Of a DNA stretch of 64,000 bases, positions 1 through 9,781 are shown piece after piece. This stretch comes from DASREM01 sp035652095 (GTDB lineage Bacteria; Acidobacteriota; Terriglobia; Terriglobales; Acidobacteriaceae). Under the pieces are notes generated by a model that was given only the letters and a program-made list of their open reading frames with translations, had not been told where the DNA came from and made no database searches. The DNA lies in the NCBI GenBank assembly GCA_035652095.1, contig DASREM010000056.1, positions 372,001-436,000 of the forward strand. Direction: 5' to 3'. Both the position numbers and the translations under genes were made by a program. The first letter of the stretch is position 1. The number at the start of each line of letters is the position of its first letter.

Positions 1-2
1 GT

Positions 3-257
3 TATGTCGATTGCTGCGATCTGGTGGCACGGGTCCCCCCGCGATGTTTCGGCTACGCGGATCTGGGGCCGCCTCTGTATATCGATCGCGAGGGAAAAGT
101 CCACCAGGATCCACCGGAGGACTTCATCACCACGGACCGTATCATCGCCGCGGGCGAATACCTCGAGCAATACGCATGGCGCATTGGCGATGTGAGTGTC
201 CGCGAGTTGGCCGACCATGCCCCGGTCAACTATGTCTACGCTGTCCGCCAGGGTTAG
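3..257 (+). CDS. Lipase class 3 family protein, C-terminal part (cut by window edge)
   Basis: The reading frame is open from the window edge, so only the last 84 residues are present. They read like the end of a class 3 (fungal-type) lipase: CCDLVARVPP matches the family's catalytic-Asp segment (usually NDxVPRLPP), and ADHAPVNYVYAV matches the segment with the catalytic His near the C-terminus. The nucleophile Ser elbow would lie upstream, outside the window. The stop codon overlaps by 4 nt the stop of the gene on the opposite strand. The family call rests on these two motifs only. Confidence 0.65.
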   Translation, partial: YVDCCDLVARVPPRCFGYADLGPPLYIDREGKVHQDPPEDFITTDRIIAAGEYLEQYAWRIGDVSVRELADHAPVNYVYAVRQG

Positions 258-1597
258 TAACCGTGGAAGCCGGCGCGCTCCATCCCGCGCTTCGCCTCCG
301 GACTTTTCATGAACGTGTTCCACACGAACCCGGATCGCGCGTTCTCGGCCATCAGCATCGTGATGCCGGTGTCAATCCCGATTACGTCGTCGTCATACCA
401 GTTCTTGAGCGGGTTGAAGGCATTCACGAAGCCATAATTCGTCCATGCCCGCGGGTACTTGGTCCGGATCGTCCTTAGCACGCGCATGGTTTCAGCAGGA
501 AGGAAGGGAAGCGACCCGCCTGCCGCGCTCGGCACCACGGTCCCGTCAATCGGGCCCATCGCGGGAGGCCCGCCCCAGATCACGTAACCCTTGTCCGAGT
601 CGGAAGCGGTAATGCCCCACAAGTCTTCGCTGTAATCGCGAAACTGCCGCGACAGTTCCAGGCAGAATTGCCGGTGCACTTGGGTGGCGACGACGGAATT
701 CTGAAAATAGTCCGCGTACCCGTCGCTCTTGTTGCGGAAGTCGAACCACGCCTGCGAATACTGGTGAACGAATAGTGGAGCAAACGATCCGATATAGCGC
801 ATGCCTTCATAATCGAAGCGAATGCGCTTCCATGCGTTCCATGCGCCCTCCGCAATAGGGTGCGTCGAGGACCCGAGCCCGAGCAGGTACATCATCATGA
901 GCTCGCTGTAATAATCCCAGCGAAATTTGAGAAATCCAACTTCCGGGGCCCAGCCATGCGGAAGGAGCGAGGTGTCCTCCGAAAGCCAGGTCCAGTCAAC
1001 GCGGTTGAAGATGGCAGTCCCGAGCCGGCTGATCTCCGGCTCTTTGAAGAACTGGCGGCAGGTCAGCACGCCGCACATCAGGATCGACGTGTCGATGGAC
1101 GACACTTCCGAATCCCAGATTCTGTCGCCGGTGTTGACGTCCGCCCAGTGATAAAAAAATCCGCGATGGTTGGCCAGTTTTTTCCAGAGGAACCGGAACG
1201 TGGTCAGGACTCTTGCCTGCGCCTCGGCGTAGGAGAGATATTCCCGTTGCGCCGCGATGCACAGCGAAGTCAATCCGAAGCCGGTCGCGGCAATGCTGGC
1301 GGCCGTACTCTTGTCGCTGGTCGCAAGCCGGGCATTGCAGCGGTCCTTGACCAGTCCATTTTCAGGATTCGCCTGCTCGTAGAAATAGCAGGAACTCAAC
1401 CGCTCCATGTCATCCAGCAGTTGGTCATCTTCTTTGGAGAACGGCGATTTTGTCGTCTCTGCGGCGCGCGCCTGGGGTTGCGCGGTTGCAAAAGGATCCA
1501 GCAGGAGATTGCTCAATGGCAGACTGGCGGCCACCATGGACGCCTGCCGCAGGAATTGCCGACGTGAACGTCTGGCTGCGTTATTCTTCTCGTTCAC
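254..1597 (-). CDS. Tat-exported glycoamylase-like protein (PF10091 type)
   Basis: This 447-residue protein starts with a twin-arginine signal (SRRQFLRQA, then a hydrophobic stretch to about residue 40), so it is probably exported folded. The body matches the glycoamylase-like (GH144-related) family: SCYFYEQANPENGLVKDR near the start, a middle WDSEVSSIDTSILMCGVLTC segment, and WGITASDSDKGYVIWGGPP followed by GTVVPSAAGGSLPF later on. Members act on glucans, some on beta-1,2-glucan; the substrate cannot be read from sequence. It is divergent from the next gene and tail-to-tail with the lipase. Confidence 0.85.
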   Translation of the reverse strand: MNEKNNAARRSRRQFLRQASMVAASLPLSNLLLDPFATAQPQARAAETTKSPFSKEDDQLLDDMERLSSCYFYEQANPENGLVKDRCNARLATSDKSTAASIAATGFGLTSLCIAAQREYLSYAEAQARVLTTFRFLWKKLANHRGFFYHWADVNTGDRIWDSEVSSIDTSILMCGVLTCRQFFKEPEISRLGTAIFNRVDWTWLSEDTSLLPHGWAPEVGFLKFRWDYYSELMMMYLLGLGSSTHPIAEGAWNAWKRIRFDYEGMRYIGSFAPLFVHQYSQAWFDFRNKSDGYADYFQNSVVATQVHRQFCLELSRQFRDYSEDLWGITASDSDKGYVIWGGPPAMGPIDGTVVPSAAGGSLPFLPAETMRVLRTIRTKYPRAWTNYGFVNAFNPLKNWYDDDVIGIDTGITMLMAENARSGFVWNTFMKSPEAKRGMERAGFHGY

Positions 1598-1663
1598 AAT
1601 TTGATCTTAACTGATTGTTGCGATACAGAACCACGAAGTCTCTCTTATGATAACGGTGCGGGC

Positions 1664-2716
1664 ATGACGGGCAAACGAACATTCAAGATTGCGGGAATTG
1701 TGGTCGGCATCGTCGCGGTGATCGCCCTCATCCTGCTGCTTGCCGGCGTCTTCAAGAAGAGGGCCCTCACTCTGAAAGGCGCCGTCATCACCAAAGACGC
1801 CGACCCTCGTCGCGAACTGCCCATCGCCAATGCGCACATCGTGGTGACCAACCGTCTGCTCCCGGGCCAGACCAAGTCGGATTTGGCGGAGCTGTTCGGG
1901 CTCACCTCCGGAACCGACGTCAAGCTCGGCGAAGCGGTCTCTGATTCTTCGGGATATTTCAGCATCAAGCTGCCGACCGACGTTCGCCGCGGACGCCCCA
2001 TTACTTTCGCCCTCGAGCGCCCTGACTATCAACGCCTGGCAAAAAGTGACTATGTTGGCGATCAGCTCTATGTTTTGCGCATGGATCCGGTCAACCAGAA
2101 AACTGCCACCCGCAATAGCGGCCCCGAGACCACGGTAGCAAACGTTCTGGTTCGCTACTCCACCAAGGCCACCACCTCGGCAAACATCGGCAGTGCGGCC
2201 AAAACCTTTCAAGTCTTTAACAAGGGCAACGTGCCCTGCCATGGGCAGAATCCCTGTTCCCCGGATGGCAAGTGGAAGGCTGCCGAGTCTTCCGTCTCAC
2301 TCGACGCCGGCCCGGGAAACGATTTCCAGAATGCACGCGCGTCCTGCATCGCCGGGCCGTGCCCCTTTACTACCCTGGATGCCAGTGGACTCACCCGTGG
2401 TGGCCGCAGCATCACTGTCACCGCCCGCACCTGGTCTGAGACCGCTACTTTTCTGGTGGAAGCTGAAGTGGTTCATCCCATGGTCAGCGACATTGGACGA
2501 GAGTTGCACCCTTTCCTTCTGGGCCGGGCTTTCAGCTTTACCATTCCTTCCGCCGCCGAGGGAATTACGCTTCAAGCCGAGATGAATGGGGAGACGATCG
2601 TGTTTCCGCTAGGCCCGGCGCTGATTCTCAGCTGGGCCGATTGCAATACGCACGTGGAGAACGAAAAGACCAGCGTGTATCGCTGTGAGTTGAAGCCTGG
2701 GTACCGCTTCAACTGA
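1664..2716 (+). CDS. Membrane-anchored protein with carboxypeptidase-regulatory-like domain
   Basis: A short cytoplasmic stretch (MTGKRTFK) is followed by one strong membrane segment at about residues 7-29, so the rest is periplasmic. Residues from about 35 (LTLKGAVITKDADPRRELPIANAHIVV) resemble the start of a carboxypeptidase regulatory-like or CNA-B-type beta-sandwich. The remaining 250 residues have no domain I recognise; paired cysteines around residues 205-235 may form disulfides. The ATG at 1664 is preferred over the open frame from 1601 because it directly precedes the membrane anchor. Function unknown. Confidence 0.7.
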   Translation: MTGKRTFKIAGIVVGIVAVIALILLLAGVFKKRALTLKGAVITKDADPRRELPIANAHIVVTNRLLPGQTKSDLAELFGLTSGTDVKLGEAVSDSSGYFSIKLPTDVRRGRPITFALERPDYQRLAKSDYVGDQLYVLRMDPVNQKTATRNSGPETTVANVLVRYSTKATTSANIGSAAKTFQVFNKGNVPCHGQNPCSPDGKWKAAESSVSLDAGPGNDFQNARASCIAGPCPFTTLDASGLTRGGRSITVTARTWSETATFLVEAEVVHPMVSDIGRELHPFLLGRAFSFTIPSAAEGITLQAEMNGETIVFPLGPALILSWADCNTHVENEKTSVYRCELKPGYRFN

Positions 2717-2722
2717 TCTTGA

Positions 2723-4444
2723 TCAGTGTGCGCGGTAGACTTCTTTGCCACCGACCATCGTCCACAGGACATGCGCATCCTTAATCTTCTCCGGGCTGAG
2801 TTCAAAAATATTGGCGGAGAGCATGATCAGGTCGGCATATTTGCCCGCTACCAGAGAGCCGCGGTTCTGCTCGACAAAGTTGGCATAGGCGCCGTTGAGC
2901 GTGTATCCGCGAATGGCGGTGGCAAGATCGATTCGCTGCTCTGGAATCCATCCGCCTTCTGGTTTTCCATCCAGTCCCTCTCGCGTCAGCGCAGTGTAAA
3001 TACCGACCAGCGGGTCCATTTCTGCGACATTCCAATCGCTGGCAAACGCGAGCACCGCGCCGGAATCGCGCAGGCTGCGAAACGCCCACGCATATTTCGC
3101 TCTCTCTGGCCCGACTGCCTTCGCCCACTGCCCGGTAATGTCCGGAGCGCAGTGCCGCGGCTGCATGCACGCCACAACCGAGAGCTTGCGGAAACGAGGC
3201 ACGTCTTGCGGCGAGAGACATTCAATGTGCACGAGTTGATGACGGCTGTCTCGCACTCCATTCGCCTGCTGCGCATATTCGATCGCATCCAATGACGTGC
3301 GAATGCCGCGATCGCCGATCGAATGAATGAAAATCTGGAACTTCATCGCGTCCAGCTTGGCAACCAGCGTCTTGAACTCCTCCGGTGGATAGTCCAACCG
3401 CCCAACTTCGCCCGGGCGGTCCGCATAGGGCGCGAGCATCGCCGCCGTGTGCGGCTCGATCACGTCGTCAATGTAGAGCTTCACCGCCGACACCCGCAGA
3501 TGATCGTCATTGTAGCGGCGTCGCGCTTCGACGAATTGCTGCAGCAAGGAATCGGGGTCGCCGCGGCGGTGGAACAGCGCCACTTGCAATCGGGCGGGCA
3601 AGTCGCCTTGCGCGCGCAGGCGGCTGTACACATCCAGATCTTCCAAGAACGACTGGGGATCCACGACGGTCGTAATGCCGTATGTGACCGCCTTGGCGAT
3701 GTTGGCCTTGATCCTCGCCGCAGTTCGCTCCGCCGAATGGGATGGAAGATGACGCCGCAACTCCTCTTCCGCTTCAGGGGAAAGCCCGGTGCTGCCGAAG
3801 CCGGTGATGATTCCAGTAGGCTCGCCCGTTTTCGCATCATGCTCTACAAGCTCCGCAAACTCCACTTGCCTGGTCGCCGACGTGATATTGAACTCACGTA
3901 GCGCAGCATGGTTCATCCATATCGTGTGATAGTCATAGGCCACCAGGAACGCCGGACGCCCTCCGGTCATGCTATCCAGATCGTTCGCAGTCGGAAGGGT
4001 TCCGTCCGGGAATGCCGAATAATTCCAACCCTCGGCTTCAATCCATTTCATGTCTGGACGGGCTTCACTGAAGCGGCGAACCTGGCTCTGAATCTCTTGC
4101 AGCGAATTTGCGTTGCTGATATTGAGCACATCGGGATCGCTTCCGAACCGCGTGTGCAGATGGCAATCGATAAAGCCGGGCATGAGCAAGTGGCCGCCGG
4201 CGTCGACGACTTTCGTGCGCGCGGAAATATAGGGGTCGCTCTCGTCGTCCGCGCCCACCCAGACTATCTTCTCCCCGGTGATGGCGATGGCTTGCGCCCA
4301 CGGATGCTGCGGATCTTCCGTATAGATGCTGGCATGACGAATGACGAGGTCAGCAGGCTTCACGCTGGTTTGCTGAGCCGTAACCCAGGTGATCAGGAAA
4401 AGAAACAATGCCGCGATGGTACGAGGCTTCGAGATTCGGAACAT
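2723..4444 (-). CDS. Exported amidohydrolase, YtcJ-like (amidohydrolase_3 family)
   Basis: After a signal peptide (MFRISKPRTIAALFLFLITWVTAQ) comes a complete metal-dependent hydrolase: LMPGFIDCHLHTRFG holds the HxH metal ligands, IHSIGDRGI and LVHIECLSPQD supply further His residues, and LAFASDWNVAEMDPLVGIYTALTRE gives the conserved Asp. It ends with the family's GSLVAGKYADLIML segment. Such enzymes hydrolyse amide or cyclic amide bonds; the substrate is unknown. The ATG at 4444 is chosen because it starts the signal peptide; the longer frame would overlap the upstream gene. It probably shares a transcript with the gamma-glutamyltransferase. Confidence 0.87.
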   Translation of the reverse strand: MFRISKPRTIAALFLFLITWVTAQQTSVKPADLVIRHASIYTEDPQHPWAQAIAITGEKIVWVGADDESDPYISARTKVVDAGGHLLMPGFIDCHLHTRFGSDPDVLNISNANSLQEIQSQVRRFSEARPDMKWIEAEGWNYSAFPDGTLPTANDLDSMTGGRPAFLVAYDYHTIWMNHAALREFNITSATRQVEFAELVEHDAKTGEPTGIITGFGSTGLSPEAEEELRRHLPSHSAERTAARIKANIAKAVTYGITTVVDPQSFLEDLDVYSRLRAQGDLPARLQVALFHRRGDPDSLLQQFVEARRRYNDDHLRVSAVKLYIDDVIEPHTAAMLAPYADRPGEVGRLDYPPEEFKTLVAKLDAMKFQIFIHSIGDRGIRTSLDAIEYAQQANGVRDSRHQLVHIECLSPQDVPRFRKLSVVACMQPRHCAPDITGQWAKAVGPERAKYAWAFRSLRDSGAVLAFASDWNVAEMDPLVGIYTALTREGLDGKPEGGWIPEQRIDLATAIRGYTLNGAYANFVEQNRGSLVAGKYADLIMLSANIFELSPEKIKDAHVLWTMVGGKEVYRAH

Positions 4445-4496
4445 GGCAGGGGAATGATATCGCGGTTGCCGATCACCGCAGTCCGATTCCGGGAGG

Positions 4497-6155
4497 TCAG
4501 TGCATCGGCGGCGGCTCCGGCTCGGCTGAGCCATCTGTTCTCGGATCGGATCCGGCGAAATTCACCTTGGTGTTCGAATCGTGCAGCACCGCCTGGCCGC
4601 GGCCCATCCGCGTCGAGTATTCCTTGCGCACCTCCAGCTTGTGGCCCATAGCGGCGAGCTTTTCCAGGACCTCCGGCTTGACCCTGGATTCAATCAGTAT
4701 GTTGCATCCGAGACTTGGGCTGACCGTGAAGCGTGCGTTCTCGAGTGCCGCCTGGACATTCATGCCGTAGTCCACCACGTTGGATACAAACTGCGCGTGG
4801 GCCAAGGGCTGATTCGCTCCACCCATGATGCCGAAGCCGATATGCTGATCTCCCTTTTCCATGAAGGCCGGAATGATGGTGTGAAACGGACGCTTGCGTG
4901 GCGCGAGTGCATTTGGCGACGCCGGATCGAACGAGAACAATGCGCCGCGGTCGTGCAGCACGAAGCCCATGCCGCGCACCATCACGCCCGAGCCAAACGA
5001 TTCGTAGTTGCTCTGGATGAGCGACACGATATTCCCGTCGCGATCGACTACGGAAAGATAGGTGGTGTCGCTTGACGGCGCCCCGTACGCAGCATCGCAG
5101 TTTGCCTTCTTCGGATCAATCAGCTTCGCCCGTTGCTGCGCAAAGTCTTTCGCGAGCAAGCCCTTGACTGGAATCTTGGCGAAACGCGGATCGCCATTGT
5201 AGCGGTACAGGTCGGCGTAGGCTAGTTTCATGGCCTCGATTTTCTTGTGCAACTCGGCCACGCTGAGCGGGCCGTCGGGCGACGGCGGCATGGCTTCCAT
5301 GATGTTCAGCATCTCCAGCGCTGCCATGCCTTGTCCGTTGGGAGGCAGTTCATAAACGGTCCAGCCGCGATAGGTCGTCGAGATCGGCTCGACCCACTCG
5401 GGCTGGAACTGCGACAAATCCTCCGCCGACATGGTTCCGCCGAGCGCCTTGGAGGTCGCAAGGATCGCTTTGGCGACATCTCCCTTGTAAAACGCATCCG
5501 AGCCGCCGGCAACCAGGCGCAACGCTTTCGCGAGGTCAGGATTCTTGAACACCTCGCCAATTGCGGGAGGCTTGCCGTGCGGCAGGTAGACTCGCTGGCT
5601 CTCCGCGTCATTGGCGATGACGTCCACGGCACCCTCCCAGAAGCCATGAATCAATTCCGGCACTGCGAAACCCTGCTCTGCATAAAAGATTGCTGGCTGA
5701 AACAACTCACTCCACGACAGCTTCCCGAAGCGATGATGCAGGGCATTCCATCCAGCCACCGCGCCTGGCACGGTGGCCGAATCAATGCCGAACTGCGGCA
5801 TCGCGGTGGCGCCCTTTTTCTTCAGCGCGTCGATGGACAGGCCTTGAGGAGCCCACCCGCTCGCATTCAGTCCATACAATTTGCCGGTCTTGGCGTCCCA
5901 GTAGATCGCGAATAAGTCGCCGCCCATGCCGTTTGTCATGGGCTCGCCGACCCCCAGCACGGCATTGGCTGCGATGGCGGCATCGACCGCGGAGCCGCCC
6001 TTGGCCAGGATCTGCGCCCCCGCCACCGACGCCTGCGCATAGCTGGTCGCCACGATCCCGTACCGGCTGACCACCATCGATCGTCCGTAAGAGCGGTCCT
6101 GCGCCGAAACATGCATGGAAAACACCGCCAGTGTTATGAACAGAAGAATCCGCAT
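4497..6155 (-). CDS. ggt: Gamma-glutamyltransferase family protein
   Basis: This periplasmic Ntn-hydrolase (552 residues) transfers or hydrolyses gamma-glutamyl groups. It has a signal peptide (MRILLFITLAVFSMHVSAQ), the conserved ILAKGGSAVDAAIAANAVLGV segment, and MGGDLFAIYWD. The autoprocessing site is SSDTTYLSVVDRDGN with the nucleophile Thr at about residue 364, dividing a large and a small subunit. GVMVRGMGFVLHDRGALF and IIPAFMEKGD are typical of the more distant YwrD-like branch. The gene lies 52 nt upstream of the amidohydrolase on the same strand; together they suggest scavenging of peptides or amides. Confidence 0.92.
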   Translation of the reverse strand: MRILLFITLAVFSMHVSAQDRSYGRSMVVSRYGIVATSYAQASVAGAQILAKGGSAVDAAIAANAVLGVGEPMTNGMGGDLFAIYWDAKTGKLYGLNASGWAPQGLSIDALKKKGATAMPQFGIDSATVPGAVAGWNALHHRFGKLSWSELFQPAIFYAEQGFAVPELIHGFWEGAVDVIANDAESQRVYLPHGKPPAIGEVFKNPDLAKALRLVAGGSDAFYKGDVAKAILATSKALGGTMSAEDLSQFQPEWVEPISTTYRGWTVYELPPNGQGMAALEMLNIMEAMPPSPDGPLSVAELHKKIEAMKLAYADLYRYNGDPRFAKIPVKGLLAKDFAQQRAKLIDPKKANCDAAYGAPSSDTTYLSVVDRDGNIVSLIQSNYESFGSGVMVRGMGFVLHDRGALFSFDPASPNALAPRKRPFHTIIPAFMEKGDQHIGFGIMGGANQPLAHAQFVSNVVDYGMNVQAALENARFTVSPSLGCNILIESRVKPEVLEKLAAMGHKLEVRKEYSTRMGRGQAVLHDSNTKVNFAGSDPRTDGSAEPEPPPMH

Positions 6156-6280
6156 GGAGGCGAATTGTCTCGGTCTGCAGCCAGGATGTCAACTCAGCCG
6201 CCGATAACTTTTCTTTCTCAAACCTGTCTAACCCCTCTTATGCGGACCAGTCTCAATTCCGGATTGAACAGGAGGCAAAG

Positions 6281-7429
6281 GTGAAGAACGCACTGTGGGT
6301 TGCACTTCTATTGCTGCTTTCGATAAGGCTCACCGCACAGGAGTCCTCAGAGCTGTCCACGCCTCCGAACGGTGACAATGAGAGGGCCGAGGTTTCCCAG
6401 TGGATTGGTCCCGTGCGGATTTCCATCGACTACCATAGCCCGCGCGTGCACAACCCAGCGGCTAACGACCGCACCGGCCATATCTGGGGCGAATTGGTAC
6501 ATTACGGCTTCATTGACGAGGGTTTCGGCCCTACCAAAGGCGCACCCTGGCGCGCAGGTGCGAACGAGAGCACTGCCATCACGTTCTCCAATGACGTGAA
6601 GGTGGAAGGCAAAGACTTGAAGGCCGGAACTTATGCCTTGTTCCTGGATGTGGAGAAGACAGGCCCCTGGTACTGGATCTTCTCCAATCACCTGGGATGG
6701 GGCAGCTTCCAGTACGACCCCAAGGATGACGTCCTGCGCGTCCCGGTCACGCCACAGGATTCTCCGTTCACGGAATTCCTGACCTACGGATTTGACGACC
6801 GCCGTCCCAGTTCTGCCGTCGCATATCTGCAGTGGGAGAAGAAGCGGATTCCGTTCAAGATCGAAGTGCCGAACGTGAATGAACTGTACGTCACGAAAAT
6901 GCGGCAGGAACTTCAATCCTGGCCGGGATTCAATTATCAGGATTGGCAAACCGCCGCGCAATTCTGCGCAGACAACAAAATCAACCTGGAGGAAGCGCTG
7001 ACTTGGGCGGACAAGGCCATCTACGCGCCATTTCGCGGCGCCACCATCGGGCGCGAAGATTTCGCCACCCTGCAGACCAAAGCGGCAGTGCTGGAGGCCA
7101 TGGGACGTCAGTCCGACGCCGACGGGGTCATGCAAAAGGCACTGCATCTACCGGGAACAGGCGCAGCCGAAGTCTATATCTATGGCATGGGCCTGTTGCG
7201 CGCCGGTAAGAACGCCAAGGCCATGGAGATCTTCACCTTCAACCAGCAGCAACATCCGCAAGAGAAATTCTGGACCTCCCTGGGCTTGGCGCGCGGCTTC
7301 ACCGCGCTGGGAGACAAAAAGAACGCAATCGCCAACTGGGAGATCGTTCTCCAAAACGTTCCCCCGAACATGAGTGGCCGGACTCCCGGGTTTGAGGCTG
7401 CCCTGAAAAAGCTGAAGGAGAGTAGCTAA
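6281..7429 (+). CDS. Secreted DUF2911 protein with C-terminal TPR region
   Basis: A GTG start with AGGAGG five bases upstream opens a signal peptide (MKNALWVALLLLLSIRLTAQ). Residues 35-185 match DUF2911: RISIDYHSPRVHNPAANDRTG, IWGELVHYG, WRAGANESTAITFSNDVKVEGKDLKAGTYALF and LQWEKKRIPF. The remaining half is alpha-helical with TPR-like units (LEAMGRQSDADGVMQKAL, YGMGLLRAGKNAKAMEIFTF, LARGFTALGDKKNAIANWE). DUF2911 has no established function; members are common in Acidobacteriota and Bacteroidota. It stands alone between divergent and co-directional neighbours. Confidence 0.88.
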   Translation: MKNALWVALLLLLSIRLTAQESSELSTPPNGDNERAEVSQWIGPVRISIDYHSPRVHNPAANDRTGHIWGELVHYGFIDEGFGPTKGAPWRAGANESTAITFSNDVKVEGKDLKAGTYALFLDVEKTGPWYWIFSNHLGWGSFQYDPKDDVLRVPVTPQDSPFTEFLTYGFDDRRPSSAVAYLQWEKKRIPFKIEVPNVNELYVTKMRQELQSWPGFNYQDWQTAAQFCADNKINLEEALTWADKAIYAPFRGATIGREDFATLQTKAAVLEAMGRQSDADGVMQKALHLPGTGAAEVYIYGMGLLRAGKNAKAMEIFTFNQQQHPQEKFWTSLGLARGFTALGDKKNAIANWEIVLQNVPPNMSGRTPGFEAALKKLKESS

Positions 7430-7463
7430 AGCCTGGCGCAGCAGTGGCATCTATACTGGGCGT

Positions 7464-8099
7464 ATGCCCGCTGCTCGTCCGAGCGTGTTTCGTCTCGTTT
7501 CGGCTGTGATCCTGGGTGCGATGCTGGCTGTGTTCTTGCTCGCGCTCCCGCGCCGGAACTCCGAATCGGCGCTCATGTCCCGCTTCTGGGCGATCCTCAA
7601 CGGACGCGGCATTCAATTCGACGTAACTCAGCCCACGGTGGTGAATCGGATCCAGAACCTGCAGCGACTGGAAACCGTGCAGTACACCATGGACAAGGTT
7701 GTGACCGGACAGCGCAGCAGCGCGATCTTACCCGATTTCCTGGCCGGAGATCGCTTGCTGCTCCTCGTCCACGGGCAGGTTGTCGCCGGCATTGATTTCG
7801 CCTCACTCCGTTCCGGCGATGTTGCGGTGCACGGCCGCGAGATCCGCTTGCATGTGCCGACCGCCCAACTGTTCTCGACCCGGCTGGATAGTACGAAAAC
7901 CCGGGTGTACTCCCGCCAGACCGGCTTGCTTGTTCCAGTGGATCCGAACTTGGAAACCGAGGTGCGTCAGCAGGCCGAACATGATCTCGAGCAATCCGCG
8001 CTTGCCGACGGCATTCTCAATACCGCGCAGCAAAATGCGCGTTCCACTCTCACCAGCCTGCTGAACGCGCTTGGATTTCAGAAGATCGACTTCGACTGA
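7464..8099 (+). CDS. DUF4230 family membrane-anchored protein
   Basis: The 211-residue product has an N-terminal membrane segment (about residues 7-28) and then a DUF4230-type body: VVNRIQNLQRLETVQYTMDKVVTG, LLLLVHGQVVAGIDFASL, VHGREIRLHVPTAQLFSTRLDSTKTRVYSRQTG, and a C-terminal helical QQAEHDLEQSALADGILNTAQQNARSTL segment. The family has no known biochemical role and is usually predicted to be periplasmic. The gene starts 34 nt after the DUF2911 gene on the same strand, so it may share its promoter. Confidence 0.82.
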   Translation: MPAARPSVFRLVSAVILGAMLAVFLLALPRRNSESALMSRFWAILNGRGIQFDVTQPTVVNRIQNLQRLETVQYTMDKVVTGQRSSAILPDFLAGDRLLLLVHGQVVAGIDFASLRSGDVAVHGREIRLHVPTAQLFSTRLDSTKTRVYSRQTGLLVPVDPNLETEVRQQAEHDLEQSALADGILNTAQQNARSTLTSLLNALGFQKIDFD

Positions 8100-8171
8100 T
8101 CGGGAGCACAAGAGCCGGACAACACCGACAACGCCGCGCACATCTAGAGTCTCATCTTCAAGGAGATTCCG

Positions 8172-8408
8172 ATGGCAACATGTGAAGTTTGCGGGAACGA
8201 TTACGACAAGTCCTTCGAAGTGATTGCCGCGGGGCAGCGGCATATCTTTGACAGCTTTGAGTGCGCGGTCCATGCCCTGGCTCCACAGTGCGAGCATTGC
8301 AAATGCCGCGTCATCGGGCACGGCATCGAGGTCAGTGGGCGGTTCTTCTGCTGCGCGCACTGCGCCAAGCATTCGACCTCCGCCGATGTGAAGGACCGGG
8401 CAGCTTAG
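8172..8408 (+). CDS. Small cysteine-rich (zinc-binding) protein
   Basis: This 78-residue protein has paired metal-binding motifs: CEVC at residues 4-7, CEHCKC in the middle, and CCAHC near the end, plus several His residues. The pattern fits a small treble-clef or zinc-ribbon fold. AAGGAG lies 6 nt upstream of the ATG, supporting translation. I have seen similar proteins only as conserved hypotheticals. Its stop lies 1 nt from the stop of the convergent sigma-factor gene. Confidence 0.75.
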   Translation: MATCEVCGNDYDKSFEVIAAGQRHIFDSFECAVHALAPQCEHCKCRVIGHGIEVSGRFFCCAHCAKHSTSADVKDRAA

Positions 8409-8409
8409 C

Positions 8410-9675
8410 TCAGGTGGATTGGGCTGCTTCCCGGGCCCGCCCCAGCAGGATCTCGCGCTCCCGCGCATTTTGGGTCAGGGCTGCTGCCTTCTCGAACTCA
8501 GCGCGGGCTTCGGCGTGTCGTCCGAGCTTCGAAAGCAAATCGCCGCGCACGCTGGGCACCAGGTGATACTTTGCGAGCGACGGGTCCGCAGCCAGGCCAT
8601 CCACCAGTTCGAGTCCGGCCTGCGGACCAAATGCCATGGAAACCGCAACCGCGTGATTGAGTTCTACCACCGGCGATGGCATCACCTGCGTGAGTACATG
8701 GTACAAGCCTGCGATGCGCGCCCATTCGGTGTCTTCCGCTGTTCGCGCGCGCGCATGGCAGGCCGCGATCTTGGCTTGGATCCCATAGGGACCCGGCACT
8801 CCGCTGAGTTGTTCGGCGCGTTCCAGGGCTGCCAGGCCGCGGCGGATCAGCAACTGGTCCCACTGCGCGCGATTCTGGTCGAGCAACAGTACGGGCTCGC
8901 CGCCCGGCCCGGTTCGCGCTCGCAAACGCGAGGCTTGGAGTTCCATCAGCGCCACCAACCCATGCACCTCGGCCTCCTGTGGCATGAGTTCAGCCAGAAT
9001 CCTGCCCAGGCGCATCGCTTCCTCGCACAAGGCTGGACGCATCCAGTCATCTCCAGAAGTTGCCGCATAGCCCTCGTTGAAAATCAGGTAGATCACCTCC
9101 AGCACGGAAGCCAGGCGCTCAGCCAGTTCGGCCCGCGCAGGAATCTCAAACGGCACCTGCTTCTCCGCCAGCGTGCGCTTGGCGCGCACGATGCGTTGCG
9201 CGATGGTCGGCTCAGGAGCCAGAAACGCGCGAGCAATCTCCTGCGTGGTAAGCCCTCCCAGCAGGCGAAGCGTCAGCGCCACCCGCGCCTCGGTCGTCAG
9301 CACCGGATGGCAGGAGATGAATACCAGCCGGAGCAGATCGTCACCGATGGGGTCATCGAGCGCCGCGGCCAGGTCAGGAACTGTCATTTCCCGCTGGGCC
9401 ACATCGCGGCCCAGTTCTTCGTGCTTGCGGCCGCGAACTTCGCTGCGGCGGAAGAAGTCGATGGCGCGGTTTTTGGCCGCTGCCATCAGCCAGGCGCCGG
9501 GATTGTCGGGCACGCCGGATTGCGGCCATTGCTCCAGCGCCGCCACCAACGCATCGTGAGCCAGGTCTTCGGCCAGGCCTACGTCGTGCACGATACGTGT
9601 CAGTCCCGCAATTACCCGGGCCGACTCGATGCGCCACACTGCTTCGATCGCGCGATGAGTGTCGGTAGCGGTCAC
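8410..9675 (-). CDS. ECF sigma factor of the ECF42 type with C-terminal TPR-like extension
   Basis: Residues 10-180 contain sigma region 2 (VHDVGLAEDLAHDALVAALEQWPQ, NRAIDFFRR) and region 4 (LTLRLLGGLTTQEIARAFLAPEPTIAQRIVRAKRTL). A helical extension of about 230 residues follows, with the hallmark EVIYLIFNEGYAATSG and WARIAGLYHVLTQVMPSPVVELNHAVAV. The length (421) and extension fit the ECF42 group, which lacks a classical anti-sigma factor and is usually encoded beside DGPF/YCII-domain proteins. Such a gene is present 0.6 kb upstream on the same strand (10320-10751), separated by trmO on the other strand. Confidence 0.92.
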   Translation of the reverse strand: MTATDTHRAIEAVWRIESARVIAGLTRIVHDVGLAEDLAHDALVAALEQWPQSGVPDNPGAWLMAAAKNRAIDFFRRSEVRGRKHEELGRDVAQREMTVPDLAAALDDPIGDDLLRLVFISCHPVLTTEARVALTLRLLGGLTTQEIARAFLAPEPTIAQRIVRAKRTLAEKQVPFEIPARAELAERLASVLEVIYLIFNEGYAATSGDDWMRPALCEEAMRLGRILAELMPQEAEVHGLVALMELQASRLRARTGPGGEPVLLLDQNRAQWDQLLIRRGLAALERAEQLSGVPGPYGIQAKIAACHARARTAEDTEWARIAGLYHVLTQVMPSPVVELNHAVAVSMAFGPQAGLELVDGLAADPSLAKYHLVPSVRGDLLSKLGRHAEARAEFEKAAALTQNAREREILLGRAREAAQST

Positions 9676-9781
9676 GTCTTCGATCAGAGCACGATCGAAT
9701 CCGTTCCGGCAAGATGCGGCACCAGCAACGGCCCCGCATTGGTCGTGCTAGAGTGAACGAGGTAAGGAGAATCTGCGTTTT